From positions 1-64,000 of the forward strand of contig NZ_JAEUAN010000022.1 of NCBI RefSeq assembly GCF_019511445.1: a stretch of 64,000 nucleotides of DNA, read 5' to 3'. Below are positions 1-9,797 of this stretch, piece after piece. The stretch is from Aliirhizobium wenxiniae (GTDB taxonomy: Bacteria; Pseudomonadota; Alphaproteobacteria; Rhizobiales; Rhizobiaceae). The first letter of the stretch is position 1; each line of letters starts with the position of its first letter. Made by a program: the position numbers and the translations under genes. The notes under the pieces are model-generated. The model saw only the letters and a program-made list of their open reading frames with translations. It made no database searches and had not been told where the DNA came from.

Positions 1-409
1 CAGCGACGGCGGCGCTCAGGGCCGGACAGGACTTCTATCTTAGGACTGTGACTGGTCATAATGGGCACATTACCTCGCACACTTGTTAAGTGGGAGATCG
101 TGTCCGGATATTTATGGGGCCATTACACCCAAATGGGTTAGGCCATGACACAAGCACATCAAATGGGACTTAAGAAGATTGAATTGCGGCGGTACTCAGC
201 ACGAACTGGGCAGAGATTGGAGACGCCATACGCTCCTTTATGATTTTGGCTATATTCCAGTCTGGTACGCTAACTTGCGGCAGCGCTTCTTTTTAGGAAA
301 GCGGGGCAACCATATGGTTCCGTCAGCGATAGGGCATATGCTGCCGCACAGATAGCCAGTGGTTCCGAGATTCCGTTTGTTGTAATCTTTATGGACATTG
401 GGAGGACGC
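1..409. other. Window start, no gene seen
   Basis: No convincing gene is visible. Short open frames here have no recognisable protein sequence or ribosome binding site. The right end should hold the promoter of the cyclase gene; I could not assign -35/-10 boxes with confidence. Confidence 0.4.
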
Positions 410-2632
410 ATGGAACGTCGTCTCGCCGCCATCCTGATCGCAGATGTCGTCGGTTACAGCCATCTCAGCGAAATCGACGAAGAAGAGACGCGCGCAAAAT
501 TCAGGTCCGACACGGACAATATTTGGGTCCCCGCTATCGACGATTACAATGGCCGGCTCGTGAAGATGATGGGTGACGGCCTCCTCGTGGAATTTCACAG
601 CGTCGTTGACGCTCTTCGTTGCGCGATCGATGTCCAGAGGCAGAAGAGGGGGCAGGGCCATTCTTCTGTTGGGCCTGCGCAACTGCAATTCCGCATTGGC
701 ATCAACCTCGGGGATGTTCTTGTCGAGGGCGATGATGTGCACGGCCAAGGCGTCAATATCGCCGACCGTATTGAGGTGTTGTCAATGCCAGGCGGCATCG
801 TGATATCCGGTTCCGCCTACGATCAGGTCAGATCCAAGATCAATGTTGAATACAAGTCTTTGGGACGTCGAAAATTCAAGGGGCTCACCGAGCCCATCAA
901 GGTGTACCGTGTTCTGTCTGAGGGGCCGAAACTAAGACCATTTCCAGCAGCCAGGTTTCTATTGCGCAGGCGCATACCGGTTGCCATCACCATAATCGGG
1001 GGACTGCTGGCAGTGGTCAGCCTGACATGGTGGCATGGGCAGCCCACTTTGTTTGATGCACAGCCAAAGCGGCAATATGCCTACCCTTTGCCGGACAAGC
1101 CATCTGTCGCGGTTCTACCCTTCACCAATGTGAGCCGGGAGACGACGCGCGATCACTTGGCCGAAGGTCTGACCGATGACCTCATAACCGAGCTCTCAAA
1201 GGTTTCCGGCCTCTTCGTGGTCGCGCAGCATTCCGTCTCGGATGCCCGCGAAAAATCCCGTACGATCCAGGAAGTAGCGTCTGCGCTGGGGGTCCGGTAT
1301 GTACTTGAGGGAACGTTGCAGCGCGACGGACCACGTCTGAGGATCAATGCCAAGTTGATAGAGGCGATGACAGGCCTGTCAATCTGGGCCGAAAAATACG
1401 ACCGCCAATATGCGGATTTGTTCGCAGTTCAGGATGATGTGATCGGACGGATCATAACGGCGCTCTCGGTCAAGTTAAGCAAAGGCGAACAGCAACAGCT
1501 TGCCCGTCTGCCCACCGACAATCTGGAGGCCTATGACTATTACATGCGGGCCCAACATGAGGGGTTCATTTATGGCGATGTTGATACGTATCGGCGGACA
1601 TTGTCCTTCTATCAAAAGGCAATCGAGCTCGATCCGCGCTTTGCAAACGCCTATGCCGGGATAGCCCGGGTCGCAGTCGATGTCTGGCGTAACGACTATA
1701 ACTTTTTGTGGTCCGCCGCGGTTGCGCGAAAGATTGCCTATGACGCGGCGGGACAGGCGCTGAAATTGGACCCCGGAAACTCCCGAGCGCATACGGTCCT
1801 CGCGTTACTGCAATGGGTCGATGGCCACGGTGGCGAAGCGCTTGCGTCGGCCAACAACGCGATAGCGGCCCAACCCAACGACGCAGAAGCACTTGCCAAT
1901 CTTGCGCTCATTCAGGCGCATACAGGCTCGCCTGACGAGGCCGTTTCCACAATCGAGACGGCGCTCCGGCTCGATCCCTCACCAGCGCCTGGGTTCAAGC
2001 TGCTCACCGGGATCGTATTTTATACCGCGCGACAGGATAGTTCTGCGATCCCGCTAATCGAGGCCGCGTTGATGAGCCTTCCGAGAACTGAGCCGGCCCG
2101 AGAATATCTTGCTGCAGCCTACGCAAATATTGGCGACAAAACGCGTGCACGAGAGGAGGCGACACGGTTGCTTGGGCTCTTTCCGGAAAGCAATTTGAGC
2201 TATTATCGGTATCTCTATGACTATTGGGCAGACGAAGATCTCGACCATCATTTAACCGCGCTCAAATCAGCCGGCATTCCGGATTGGCCATTCGGCTTCG
2301 AGGGGCATGACCGGGATCGTATAACAGGGGCGGATTTGCGGGCCTTGATCGACAATCAAACATGGATTGGCAGGCATCGAAACGGGTCCGAATTCCTCCA
2401 GTATTTCAGCTCGGACGGAAAGACGGCTTACCGCAGCGCCAACACGAGCATTACCGGTACTGCCGAAATCAAGGGCGATAAATTATGCGAGAAATTCGAG
2501 GGCTATTTTCTGGATCGCCTAGTGTGCGGCACCGTATATCGTAACGTGAACACGGGGATGGCCAATTTCGCGTATGTCCACATCACTCCGCGATCGCTGC
2601 AGTATTTTTCGCTCGAGGAAAAAGCGCGCTGA
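410..2632 (+). CDS. Adenylate/guanylate cyclase (class III) with TolB-like and TPR regions
   Basis: Likely makes cAMP from ATP; predicted to be anchored in the inner membrane. The N-terminal ~170 residues are a class III cyclase domain: metal-binding Asp in IADVVGYS, second Asp in MMGDGLLVEF, and the Asn/Arg pair in NIADRIE. One hydrophobic segment follows near residues 185-205, then a TolB-N-like module starting at KPSVAVLPF, then several TPR units to about residue 600. The last ~100 residues match no family I recognise. The ATG at 410 is preferred over an in-frame TTG at 398 because GGGAGG lies 4 nt upstream of the ATG. About 740 aa, usual for this rhizobial family. It converges with the YHS gene 11 bp away. 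A cyclic-nucleotide-binding protein lies 1.3 kb downstream, so a shared cAMP circuit is possible (inference). Confidence 0.88.
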   Translation: MERRLAAILIADVVGYSHLSEIDEEETRAKFRSDTDNIWVPAIDDYNGRLVKMMGDGLLVEFHSVVDALRCAIDVQRQKRGQGHSSVGPAQLQFRIGINLGDVLVEGDDVHGQGVNIADRIEVLSMPGGIVISGSAYDQVRSKINVEYKSLGRRKFKGLTEPIKVYRVLSEGPKLRPFPAARFLLRRRIPVAITIIGGLLAVVSLTWWHGQPTLFDAQPKRQYAYPLPDKPSVAVLPFTNVSRETTRDHLAEGLTDDLITELSKVSGLFVVAQHSVSDAREKSRTIQEVASALGVRYVLEGTLQRDGPRLRINAKLIEAMTGLSIWAEKYDRQYADLFAVQDDVIGRIITALSVKLSKGEQQQLARLPTDNLEAYDYYMRAQHEGFIYGDVDTYRRTLSFYQKAIELDPRFANAYAGIARVAVDVWRNDYNFLWSAAVARKIAYDAAGQALKLDPGNSRAHTVLALLQWVDGHGGEALASANNAIAAQPNDAEALANLALIQAHTGSPDEAVSTIETALRLDPSPAPGFKLLTGIVFYTARQDSSAIPLIEAALMSLPRTEPAREYLAAAYANIGDKTRAREEATRLLGLFPESNLSYYRYLYDYWADEDLDHHLTALKSAGIPDWPFGFEGHDRDRITGADLRALIDNQTWIGRHRNGSEFLQYFSSDGKTAYRSANTSITGTAEIKGDKLCEKFEGYFLDRLVCGTVYRNVNTGMANFAYVHITPRSLQYFSLEEKAR

Positions 2633-2643
2633 TTACAACGACG

Positions 2644-3141
2644 TCATTGCCACTGTTTCTGGATCTTCTCGGATATGAGCGTCTGCTGGACATCGGCCCA
2701 GTGTTTTCGCGATTCCGGCACCTTTGACTTGTTTGTCTCCATGCCTTCGGCCGCGCCGGGATCATAACTGATATAGAGTTTGCCATCTATGATGCGCCAA
2801 GCGCGCGGATCGACATTGGTCGTTACCGTCCCGAACGAGACACCATCCGCACAGTATCCACCGTATTGAGGGGCATAGCGGGAAGGTTCCTTGACGAAAA
2901 GATCCCGGTGCTCGGCACTGGCAAAATACCAGATCGCTCCCAACCAGCGATGAGAATATTGGACGTTCCCTTCGACTGCCTTGCCATCGACGAAATAGGC
3001 AACCGGATCATATCCCTTGATCGCCACATTGCCAAAATAGCCCGTATTCACAAACTCTTCGCCAGCTGCGGTTTGCGCCAGCGAGGCAAAAGCTGCCAAC
3101 GTAGCCAGGCAAAGATGACGCATTTTCCAGTTCGTAGACAT
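2644..3141 (-). CDS. Exported YHS-domain protein
   Basis: 165 aa with an N-terminal signal peptide ending near the Ala-rich stretch TLAAFASLAQTAAGEE. The mature part carries a YHS-like domain (IKGYDPVAYFVDG, then YSHRWLGAIWYFAS and YAPQYGGYCADGV), a fold often linked to metal or haem handling and common in periplasmic rhizobial proteins. No enzyme activity can be assigned. A strong GGGAGGG lies just upstream of the ATG. The gene follows the ankyrin gene by 32 bp on the same strand, so the two probably form an operon. Confidence 0.82.
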   Translation of the reverse strand: MSTNWKMRHLCLATLAAFASLAQTAAGEEFVNTGYFGNVAIKGYDPVAYFVDGKAVEGNVQYSHRWLGAIWYFASAEHRDLFVKEPSRYAPQYGGYCADGVSFGTVTTNVDPRAWRIIDGKLYISYDPGAAEGMETNKSKVPESRKHWADVQQTLISEKIQKQWQ

Positions 3142-3173
3142 GAGGTCCCTCCCGATGTCGCTCTCAAGTCATC

Positions 3174-3770
3174 TCAGGGCGACTTCCGTTTCATGCACTC
3201 CCGGTAGAGTGGTTCACCGACGAGTTCAGCCTTCTGGCATGTCGCGCCCGCCTTCATTAGCAACTCGCCGACATCCCAATATCCGCGCCACCCGGCTTGC
3301 GTAAGCGGCGTATAGCCATTCCTCTCCACCGCCTCGACATTCCCCTTGTTGGCAACCAAAAACGCGGCGACATCCGCATGACCTTCTTCTGCCGCTGCGT
3401 GAAGGGCGGACATGTGGTAGAAATTTTGGGTGTCGTTGATGGCAGCCCCCTCAGCAACAAGACGTTTCACTACGTCGAGGTTTCCGGCATAGGCGGCGGC
3501 GTGCAGTGCAGTAAGACCGCTTTTGTTGCGACCGGCGATATCCGCACCGCGGGCGAGTATCAAACCTACGGCGTCGGCATTTCCACTTAGCGACGCCAGG
3601 ATGAGAGGCGAATCTCCGGCCTCATCTGCATCCGATACATTGTCTCCCGCGTCGAGAGCCTTCGTCAGAAGCGCCAGGTTCCCATTCCGTGCAGCCTCGT
3701 GCAGCTGACCTGCGACCGCCAGATTGGCCGATAGACCAACCAGTAGAAACATCGATTTAGCGAAGACCAC
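3174..3770 (-). CDS. Exported ankyrin-repeat protein
   Basis: About 198 aa. Four or five ankyrin repeats run from about residue 25 to 175, with classic turns such as GDSPLILASLSGNADAV, GLTALHAAAYAGN and NGYTPLTQAGWRGY. The GTG at 3770 is chosen because AAGGAGGG lies 7 nt upstream; an in-frame ATG lies six codons further in, and a longer frame lacks a binding site. The start MVFAKSMFLLVGLSANLAVA looks like a signal peptide, placing the repeats in the periplasm. Ankyrin repeats bind protein partners; the downstream YHS protein (gap 32 bp) is an obvious candidate (inference). Confidence 0.8.
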   Translation of the reverse strand: MVFAKSMFLLVGLSANLAVAGQLHEAARNGNLALLTKALDAGDNVSDADEAGDSPLILASLSGNADAVGLILARGADIAGRNKSGLTALHAAAYAGNLDVVKRLVAEGAAINDTQNFYHMSALHAAAEEGHADVAAFLVANKGNVEAVERNGYTPLTQAGWRGYWDVGELLMKAGATCQKAELVGEPLYRECMKRKSP

Positions 3771-3916
3771 GGCACAACCCTCCTTGGCCGGGAGAGCTTC
3801 AGGCGCACTCCCCGCTGCACGCCGCATTCAATAAATCAAGAAAGCGAAATATAGCAGTTATCAGCTTTTCAAGCAACCGATGCCTCCAGAAGGTGGCGAG
3901 CGATCTTCGCTATCGG

Positions 3917-4462
3917 TCAGTCTGGTGCGGGCGGCAGGCGCGCATTGACGAGCTCGGTAGTTGTTTTGCTCAACCGCGTCACAAGCGTGCGCATGATCTC
4001 CGAAGCAACGGTGGGAAACTCGCCAGTCAACGCTAGAAAGTGATCATTGGAAATGCGCAGTGCTTCCAGTTTCGACGTCGCACGTACAGTTGCCGTGCGT
4101 GGAACATTACAAAGGGCAGACATCTCGCCAACAACCGCATTGCGGCCAACTTCCGCGACGATCACATCTCCGGAGGCAGATGATACGATTACGTCTGCCG
4201 TGCCAGACAGCAACACAAAGGCGGCATCGCCTTGATCACCTTGACGGAAGAGATCCTGGCCTTTCCGGTAGGTCATGCGGTCGCAAGCAAAAGCGAGCAG
4301 CTTCAGCTTAGCCGGCTCGACACTTGAAAAAATGGGTACTTCCCTCAAAGTCTGGACTTCATCGCTGAGCAATTTAGTCTCTCCGGCACGATATCTTTCT
4401 CTAGCATCTCGATGTTCATAGATGGTCGGAGGGTAACTCCAGGAAATCTCGAAACGCAGCAT
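3917..4462 (-). CDS. Cyclic-nucleotide-binding domain protein
   Basis: 181 aa. Residues ~40-160 form a cNMP-binding beta-roll of the CRP/PKA type: KGQDLFRQGDQGDAAFVLLSG, then VGEMSALCNVPRTATVRA, which is the phosphate-binding cassette with its Glu and Arg. There is no C-terminal helix-turn-helix, so it is not a CRP-type transcription factor. It more likely acts as a regulatory subunit or membrane-associated sensor. Its start overlaps the 3' end of the ABC-like gene by about 47 bp, pointing to translational coupling and shared function. With a cyclase gene close by, cAMP is the likely ligand (inference). Confidence 0.82.
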   Translation of the reverse strand: MLRFEISWSYPPTIYEHRDARERYRAGETKLLSDEVQTLREVPIFSSVEPAKLKLLAFACDRMTYRKGQDLFRQGDQGDAAFVLLSGTADVIVSSASGDVIVAEVGRNAVVGEMSALCNVPRTATVRATSKLEALRISNDHFLALTGEFPTVASEIMRTLVTRLSKTTTELVNARLPPAPD

Positions 4463-7148
4463 TTGACTGCGCTAGTTCAAAATAGCTCCCATTGCCCATC
4501 AGCGATCCGCGCTGAAAAAATAGGACCCGATCGAAAATTTGCGCCACACGCGGATCGGAAAGGACCCAGAGAATAGTAGAGGCATGCTCCGCGTCGTTTC
4601 GCCGTTGGACGATGCCCCGCGTAATCTCTTCGTCAACCCGCTGGTCGAGTGCCGACAAAGGCCTGTTGAATATAGTGAAGTCCGAGCGTTTCATCAACGC
4701 ACGAGCAAGATTGAGTTTTTGCCGCTGTGCAAGAGAAAGGCGTTTTCCTCCAGCGCCAACGTCAAATTGTAGACCGAGCGACAAGACATTCTCATAAAGG
4801 CCCGCCGCGCGAAACAGCTCCGTTACAATGGCCTGAATATGGGCGTCGGCGTCGGCCACCTGAGAGGCGATGCGTCCGAAAAGCACATTGTCGAGTAACG
4901 TCGCCGATGCAGTAACCCGCTCGGGATCATGCACGTCAATCAGTTTTGCTATGTCATCGGAAATGTCGGTATGAAAGAGTTTCCGCGCGGCCACAAGCTG
5001 ATTCATCAGCGGCTCGGTGAGAATGCCGAAGCGGTGAATGGGTTCGATATAAGCCAGGCTCAGAGCGATAATCGATGCGCGATCTTCACGGGGAATGTGC
5101 TCAAAGCGAAGCCCGCGGCATCGTGACAGCCTTGCCTGATAGAACGGAATTTCTTCCGCTGCCATAAATGTCAGCCTGCGAAAGAAGGAATGCTGGGGTG
5201 CCACGTCGCGGAAGAGTTCAATGGTTGTTTCAGCGATCTCAAAGCCCATGCCATAGAGGCTACGGTCGAGGCCGGTCGAATGTAAAACGTGCTGGAAACA
5301 GGGATGTGTGATCATGGCCAAGTCAGAGGACGTCCCCTGGCTCCAGGTTCCGAAGAGTAGGTTCTCTCCGACGCTCGCCTGTATGTTGTAGCGATCGAAG
5401 TCGAGCGGTATGAGCATATCGTCAAGTTGCTTGTCTACCAGACGCTTGCGCAGCGAGCCGCGGAGTTCGATGATCCTCTCGCCAATAGTCGGCTGTTCTT
5501 TCGTATCGATCGTGGAGCGCAATCCAAGCCCGAAAATATCGTTCGATATCTGCAAGTCTTCGAGTGTCGGCAGAGCCTTATGGAGAAGATCATCCAGTCC
5601 ATCGGCTCCCGCAGCCTGGTAGTCGATCCAATTCCGATGCGGCAAGAAATCGACATTTCCTGCCAAGCGTGCCTCGATGGCATAACGCTCTGTTTCAATA
5701 AGCTGCTCGTCTTTCGCCGCCGCATCTGGCCTGGGAGCATTTTTCAGCCCATAAAGCAGATTGTCCATCAAACTGCCATGCAGCAAAAACGGCTCGCCTG
5801 AAGCATAGGCGATACGCCGTCCTGTGATCGATTCCGGCATATCGAGCAGGTCCTGGCCACCAATCGAGATGCTGCCAAATTCAGGCCAGATGAGACGAGC
5901 GAGGGCTTCTGCAAATGCTTCTGCTCCGTTGCCGGCGGCACCAACGAGTGCGATCGTCTCATCGGGCTTGATCTCGGTCGAAACCTCATCCAGCAACTTC
6001 GCTCCACTATCGTCGACGAGTGTGAGGTTGCTGATGATGATGGAGCTCTCCAGTCTTGAAGCCGGACCACCTGCAAGAGCTTGAACCGATTGCGCTATAA
6101 GCGGTTCGACGCTGAATTGGTCGCATACTGTCGCGTATTTTATCTGCACGTCCTGCCGTGCCTGATCCCAGTCAATAAGATCCTTCAATGGGCTTGGAAG
6201 ATCCTTGTAAGCGGCGATAACGGCAACGAGCTGGCCAAGGTCGAGCTTTCCAATCAAAACGAAATAGCCGCCGAAGGCATAGAAAATGAACGGCGTGACC
6301 TGAGCGAACAGATTGTTGACGAACTTTACCAAAAACTTCCACTGATAGAGGTCGTATCGGATCGAGAAGATCCGCCCGAGGCGCCAAGCGATGTCGGCGC
6401 GTTCGAGATTGGAAGTGTCGTTGCTGTGGACTGCTCCGATGCCGTCGACGATTTCGCTGACACGGCCCGAAAACTCGCGGGCAGTCAATTGGCGCAAGCG
6501 CCCGAGCTCCAGCACCCTTCGGCGCATCCGCGGTATGATGCTTAGCTGTATGCCCACGATGCCGGCGGTGATCATACCAAGCCACACATTCTGAACGATG
6601 ATGAAACAGAGCGTCGTCAGCGCCTGACCACCAAGAAGAGCAGGTAGGACGAATGCGTCGCCTGTAAAACCGCCCAGTGGCTCCACCTCATCCTTGACGA
6701 TGCTGGTGATTTCGGCGGATTTGAGCCGTTTAAAATGATTGGGAGGAAAGCGCAGTACCCTGTCGACGAGTTCGAACCGGATACGACGCAACATCCGTTC
6801 GCCGAGCCTGCCCTTGTAGGTATTGATGTAAAACTTAAAGAGCCCGTTTATCAGCACCAGAAGCAGGAATATCGCACTCAGCGCCATTAGCGTCTGCTGA
6901 CGATCGAGATCTATGCCTGTGAAAAATTCCCCGCGCTCGATCACTGGAAGGTCATAGGTAATCCGGAAAAACGGCTGCCGCTCATCCGGTGCTTCAAAGC
7001 CGTTACCTTGAATTGGACCATTGATGATCTGCTTCGGCAGGTCGAAGGCCAAAAAAAATGGCACCATGGATGCCGCTACGACAAGCAGGATCCAAAGCTG
7101 TTGCCTACAGGTATGCCTCCAGATGTAGCGGAGCAGGCTCCTTTCCAT
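4416..7148 (-). CDS. ABC-exporter-like protein with degenerate ATPase
   Basis: 910 aa. A type I ABC exporter membrane domain (residues ~10-330, about six hydrophobic segments) precedes an ABC domain that is strikingly damaged. The Walker A position reads GAAGNGAE (403-410) with Ala for the Lys; the signature reads LSLAQRQ (804-810); Walker B reads FTIFNRP with Asn/Arg replacing Asp/Glu; the H-loop His is missing; the D-loop SALD remains. About 390 residues separate Walker A from the signature, and the loop motif NLLYG/NLLFG/NVLFG occurs three times (463, 596, 754). The ATG at 7148 follows AGGTGG. It probably does not hydrolyse ATP like a normal exporter. Coupled to the cNMP-binding gene. Confidence 0.8.
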   Translation of the reverse strand: MERSLLRYIWRHTCRQQLWILLVVAASMVPFFLAFDLPKQIINGPIQGNGFEAPDERQPFFRITYDLPVIERGEFFTGIDLDRQQTLMALSAIFLLLVLINGLFKFYINTYKGRLGERMLRRIRFELVDRVLRFPPNHFKRLKSAEITSIVKDEVEPLGGFTGDAFVLPALLGGQALTTLCFIIVQNVWLGMITAGIVGIQLSIIPRMRRRVLELGRLRQLTAREFSGRVSEIVDGIGAVHSNDTSNLERADIAWRLGRIFSIRYDLYQWKFLVKFVNNLFAQVTPFIFYAFGGYFVLIGKLDLGQLVAVIAAYKDLPSPLKDLIDWDQARQDVQIKYATVCDQFSVEPLIAQSVQALAGGPASRLESSIIISNLTLVDDSGAKLLDEVSTEIKPDETIALVGAAGNGAEAFAEALARLIWPEFGSISIGGQDLLDMPESITGRRIAYASGEPFLLHGSLMDNLLYGLKNAPRPDAAAKDEQLIETERYAIEARLAGNVDFLPHRNWIDYQAAGADGLDDLLHKALPTLEDLQISNDIFGLGLRSTIDTKEQPTIGERIIELRGSLRKRLVDKQLDDMLIPLDFDRYNIQASVGENLLFGTWSQGTSSDLAMITHPCFQHVLHSTGLDRSLYGMGFEIAETTIELFRDVAPQHSFFRRLTFMAAEEIPFYQARLSRCRGLRFEHIPREDRASIIALSLAYIEPIHRFGILTEPLMNQLVAARKLFHTDISDDIAKLIDVHDPERVTASATLLDNVLFGRIASQVADADAHIQAIVTELFRAAGLYENVLSLGLQFDVGAGGKRLSLAQRQKLNLARALMKRSDFTIFNRPLSALDQRVDEEITRGIVQRRNDAEHASTILWVLSDPRVAQIFDRVLFFQRGSLMGNGSYFELAQSNAAFRDFLELPSDHL

Positions 7149-7480
7149 CGCATCCACCTGTTCGAAACTATGGTGGTTACAACCGAGGGACAAATAGATA
7201 CAGGCTACCGACCGGGAAACGCAGCATAGCCCCGATGAGATGAACTCGCAAACTGGAGTAATTGGGGCCGGAACAAGAGCAGTCCGAAATCGTACGCCAA
7301 GGTCGAACGAAACCGGAAACTGTTTTGAGCTAGAGCGACACCAGCGCATGCTTGATGCCGACAAGCGGATCGCATTTCTTTATCGCCCAACTGTAAGGTC
7401 TATGAGACGTCGATCAAACCTCGGGCGCTCCACGATATGAGTTGCTCCGTTGCCGGCCATGGCGGTGCAGCATAGAGGTA

Positions 7481-8374
7481 TTAGTGCTGACCGCCTAGAA
7501 TTTTTGAAATCGGCGAGACTGGTTCACGCCCAAGTTTTTCAGCAGTTTCAACCGCAACACGCGCAAGCCTCGAAAGATCGATGCCAGTCGGGATCCCTAT
7601 CCCCTCGAGCATAAAGACGAGTTCCTCTGTAGCGACATTACCCGTTGCACCCTTCGCATAAGGGCATCCGCCGAGTCCGCCCACCGAGCTGTCGAACACA
7701 GCCACTCCTTCTTCGAGACAGGCTAAGATATTGGCGAGAGCTTGTCCGTAAGTATTGTGCTCGTGTAGCGCTATCGCCGAAACGGGTATTTCCCCAGCGA
7801 CGGCCCGTACCATAGTAGCCGCAGCTTTAGGCGTCCCGATACCGATTGTGTCTCCAAGCGAGATTTCATAGCAGCCCATCGCATGTAGACGGCTGGCAAC
7901 GCTGACTACGGAACTCAGCGCGACCTGGCCTTCGTAGGGGCAACCAAGTACGCACGACACGTAGCCGCGAACGCGCATTCCGGCTTCTTGTGCGCCCTCT
8001 AGAACCGGCACAAAACGTTCGAAGCTCTCATCGATCGAGCAATTGATGTTCTTTTGCGAAAAGCTCTCGGAAGCCGAAGCGAAAATTGCGATTTCCCGGG
8101 CTCCGGCATCGCGGGCAGCTTCGAAACCCTTGAAATTCGGAACGAGCATCGGCAGGTTGACCCCTTCGCGGCGTCCAAGCGATGCCAAAACTTCGGCAGA
8201 TCCAGCCATCTGCGGCACCCATTTCGGCGAAACGAAACTGCCGGCTTCGATTGTGGTCAGACCCGCCTCGATTAGGCCGTCGATCATCTCCACGCGATCA
8301 GCGACACTGAGCGGGCGGACCTCATTCTGCAGTCCGTCACGCGGCCCCACTTCGACCAGTCGAACCTTACCCAT
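7481..8374 (-). CDS. mvaB: Hydroxymethylglutaryl-CoA lyase
   Basis: Cleaves HMG-CoA to acetyl-CoA and acetoacetate in the cytoplasm. A TIM-barrel HMGL-like protein of about 297 aa: EVGPRDGLQNE near the start carries the metal- and substrate-binding Arg-Asp, HEHNTYGQAL holds metal-binding His residues, and GGLGGCPYAKGATGN contains the catalytic Cys. The ATG at 8374 is favoured because GGAGGA lies 4 nt upstream; GTG/ATG codons slightly further upstream also overlap the end of the MocR gene. The overlap makes co-transcription with the regulator likely. With the divergent degradative HMG-CoA reductase it forms a mevalonate breakdown route rather than leucine catabolism, since no other leucine genes are nearby. 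Confidence 0.92.
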   Translation of the reverse strand: MGKVRLVEVGPRDGLQNEVRPLSVADRVEMIDGLIEAGLTTIEAGSFVSPKWVPQMAGSAEVLASLGRREGVNLPMLVPNFKGFEAARDAGAREIAIFASASESFSQKNINCSIDESFERFVPVLEGAQEAGMRVRGYVSCVLGCPYEGQVALSSVVSVASRLHAMGCYEISLGDTIGIGTPKAAATMVRAVAGEIPVSAIALHEHNTYGQALANILACLEEGVAVFDSSVGGLGGCPYAKGATGNVATEELVFMLEGIGIPTGIDLSRLARVAVETAEKLGREPVSPISKILGGQH

Positions 8375-9797
8375 CGTCTCCTCCATCACCCGTCAGCATT
8401 GAAATTTCGTCTTTCAGAAAAGCGCCGAAGCGCGGATCTGCGCCGTAGGCTACGTTGACCCGCATAGCCGGCGGCATGGCTGTCTCACGATCGGCGTAAA
8501 AGACACTTGCCGGTGCGATGAAGATGTTGGCCTTTGCTGCCCGTAGACAGAAAGCGCCTTCATCCAACGCCGCCGGAAGCGGCACCCAGATGTAGAAGCC
8601 CTGCACTTTCGGAAGTGAGAGTTCCAAACCAACGGCTGTGAGAGCTTGCGCGGTCGCCTTTGCGCCATCCTCGATCCATCCGCGCAGGCGCCTTAAGTTC
8701 TTGAGATACTGACCACTCTCGATCATCTCAAGAACGACCCGCTCGACATGTAGGGACGTGGCAACCATCGTAATCATCTTCAGGTCAACCAGACTGCGGA
8801 TCGTCTCGGGGGCGCCTGCGACATAGCCACACCGCAGACTTGCCGACAACGTTTTCGAGAAAGATCCAACATAGAGAACTCGTTGTTGCTGACCGAAAGC
8901 TGCGAGCCGAGGCAAGGTCGCAGCGATCAGGTCAGCGAAGATATCGTCCTCAACCAGGCGGAAATCGTGGACTTCCGCCAGTTGCAGAAGGGCGAAGGCA
9001 TGGGCGGGCGTCAGGGTGCCTCCGGTCGGGTTGTGCGCCTGGCTCTGGGTAAAAAACAATTTTGGCCGATGGTGAGCGAGCTTCTGGCGAAGCTCGTCAA
9101 GATCAGGGCCGTCATGCAGCCGCCTGATGGAAACCACGTTTGCCTTGGCCAGCCGAAGCTTGGCGTAAAGAGGATAATATCCAGGGCTGTCGACGAATAC
9201 CGTGTCGCCGGGCTCAATGAAATGCCGAATGATCAAATCCAGTCCGTGATTGACGCCGCTTGTCAGCATTACGCCATCCGGTTCGGTCGCGATGGATCGC
9301 TCAGCGAGCGAGACCCGAAGCCATTCCCGAAGCGCCCCGAGCCCCCAGGAACTGCCGTAGCCGAAATCCACTTCCGCACTCGCGTTGCGGCTCGTGCGCA
9401 GGATGCGGCGCATGTCGGCATCCTCGGTCCAACTGGCGGGGGGCCGACCATCGCCCGGGCGTGTCTGATAATTCTGGTCGAGCTGTTCCCGCAATAGCGA
9501 CATGATGCCGGTCGCTTCCGTAACGTCGGGCCTTATACGCGCGACCGGCGCCGGACGATTCTCCGAAACGTAGTAGCCGGAACCCTGTCGCGCAGTTGCG
9601 AGTCCGCGGGCAACGAGCCGGTCATAGGCTTCCGCCATCGTGTTTTTGGAAACCCCGAATTGATCGGCTCCTCCCCGAACGGAAGGCAATTTCTGGCCAG
9701 CTTTATAAAGTCCACTGGCGATCTGCCCGCTCACGACCGCAACGATGTTATCGACTACCTTAACCAATCGTCCCACCTTTCGGCTGGGACAGTACAT
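8367..9797 (-). CDS. MocR-type GntR/aminotransferase regulator
   Basis: About 476 aa. A GntR winged helix occupies the first ~75 residues (QIASGLYKAGQKLPSVR, FGVSKNTMAEAYDRLVARG) and a fold-type I aminotransferase domain the rest. The PLP-lysine segment YVGSFSKTLSASLRCGY is present, as is the HNPTGGTL segment of PLP enzymes, so cofactor binding is likely. The ATG at 9797 is the first good start and lies at the edge of the repeated GGACAGT motif. Divergent from mvaA and overlapping mvaB, so it is the probable local regulator of the cluster. MocR proteins usually sense PLP or an amino compound; a role in mevalonate control would be unusual. Confidence 0.85.
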   Translation of the reverse strand: MYCPSRKVGRLVKVVDNIVAVVSGQIASGLYKAGQKLPSVRGGADQFGVSKNTMAEAYDRLVARGLATARQGSGYYVSENRPAPVARIRPDVTEATGIMSLLREQLDQNYQTRPGDGRPPASWTEDADMRRILRTSRNASAEVDFGYGSSWGLGALREWLRVSLAERSIATEPDGVMLTSGVNHGLDLIIRHFIEPGDTVFVDSPGYYPLYAKLRLAKANVVSIRRLHDGPDLDELRQKLAHHRPKLFFTQSQAHNPTGGTLTPAHAFALLQLAEVHDFRLVEDDIFADLIAATLPRLAAFGQQQRVLYVGSFSKTLSASLRCGYVAGAPETIRSLVDLKMITMVATSLHVERVVLEMIESGQYLKNLRRLRGWIEDGAKATAQALTAVGLELSLPKVQGFYIWVPLPAALDEGAFCLRAAKANIFIAPASVFYADRETAMPPAMRVNVAYGADPRFGAFLKDEISMLTGDGGDDG

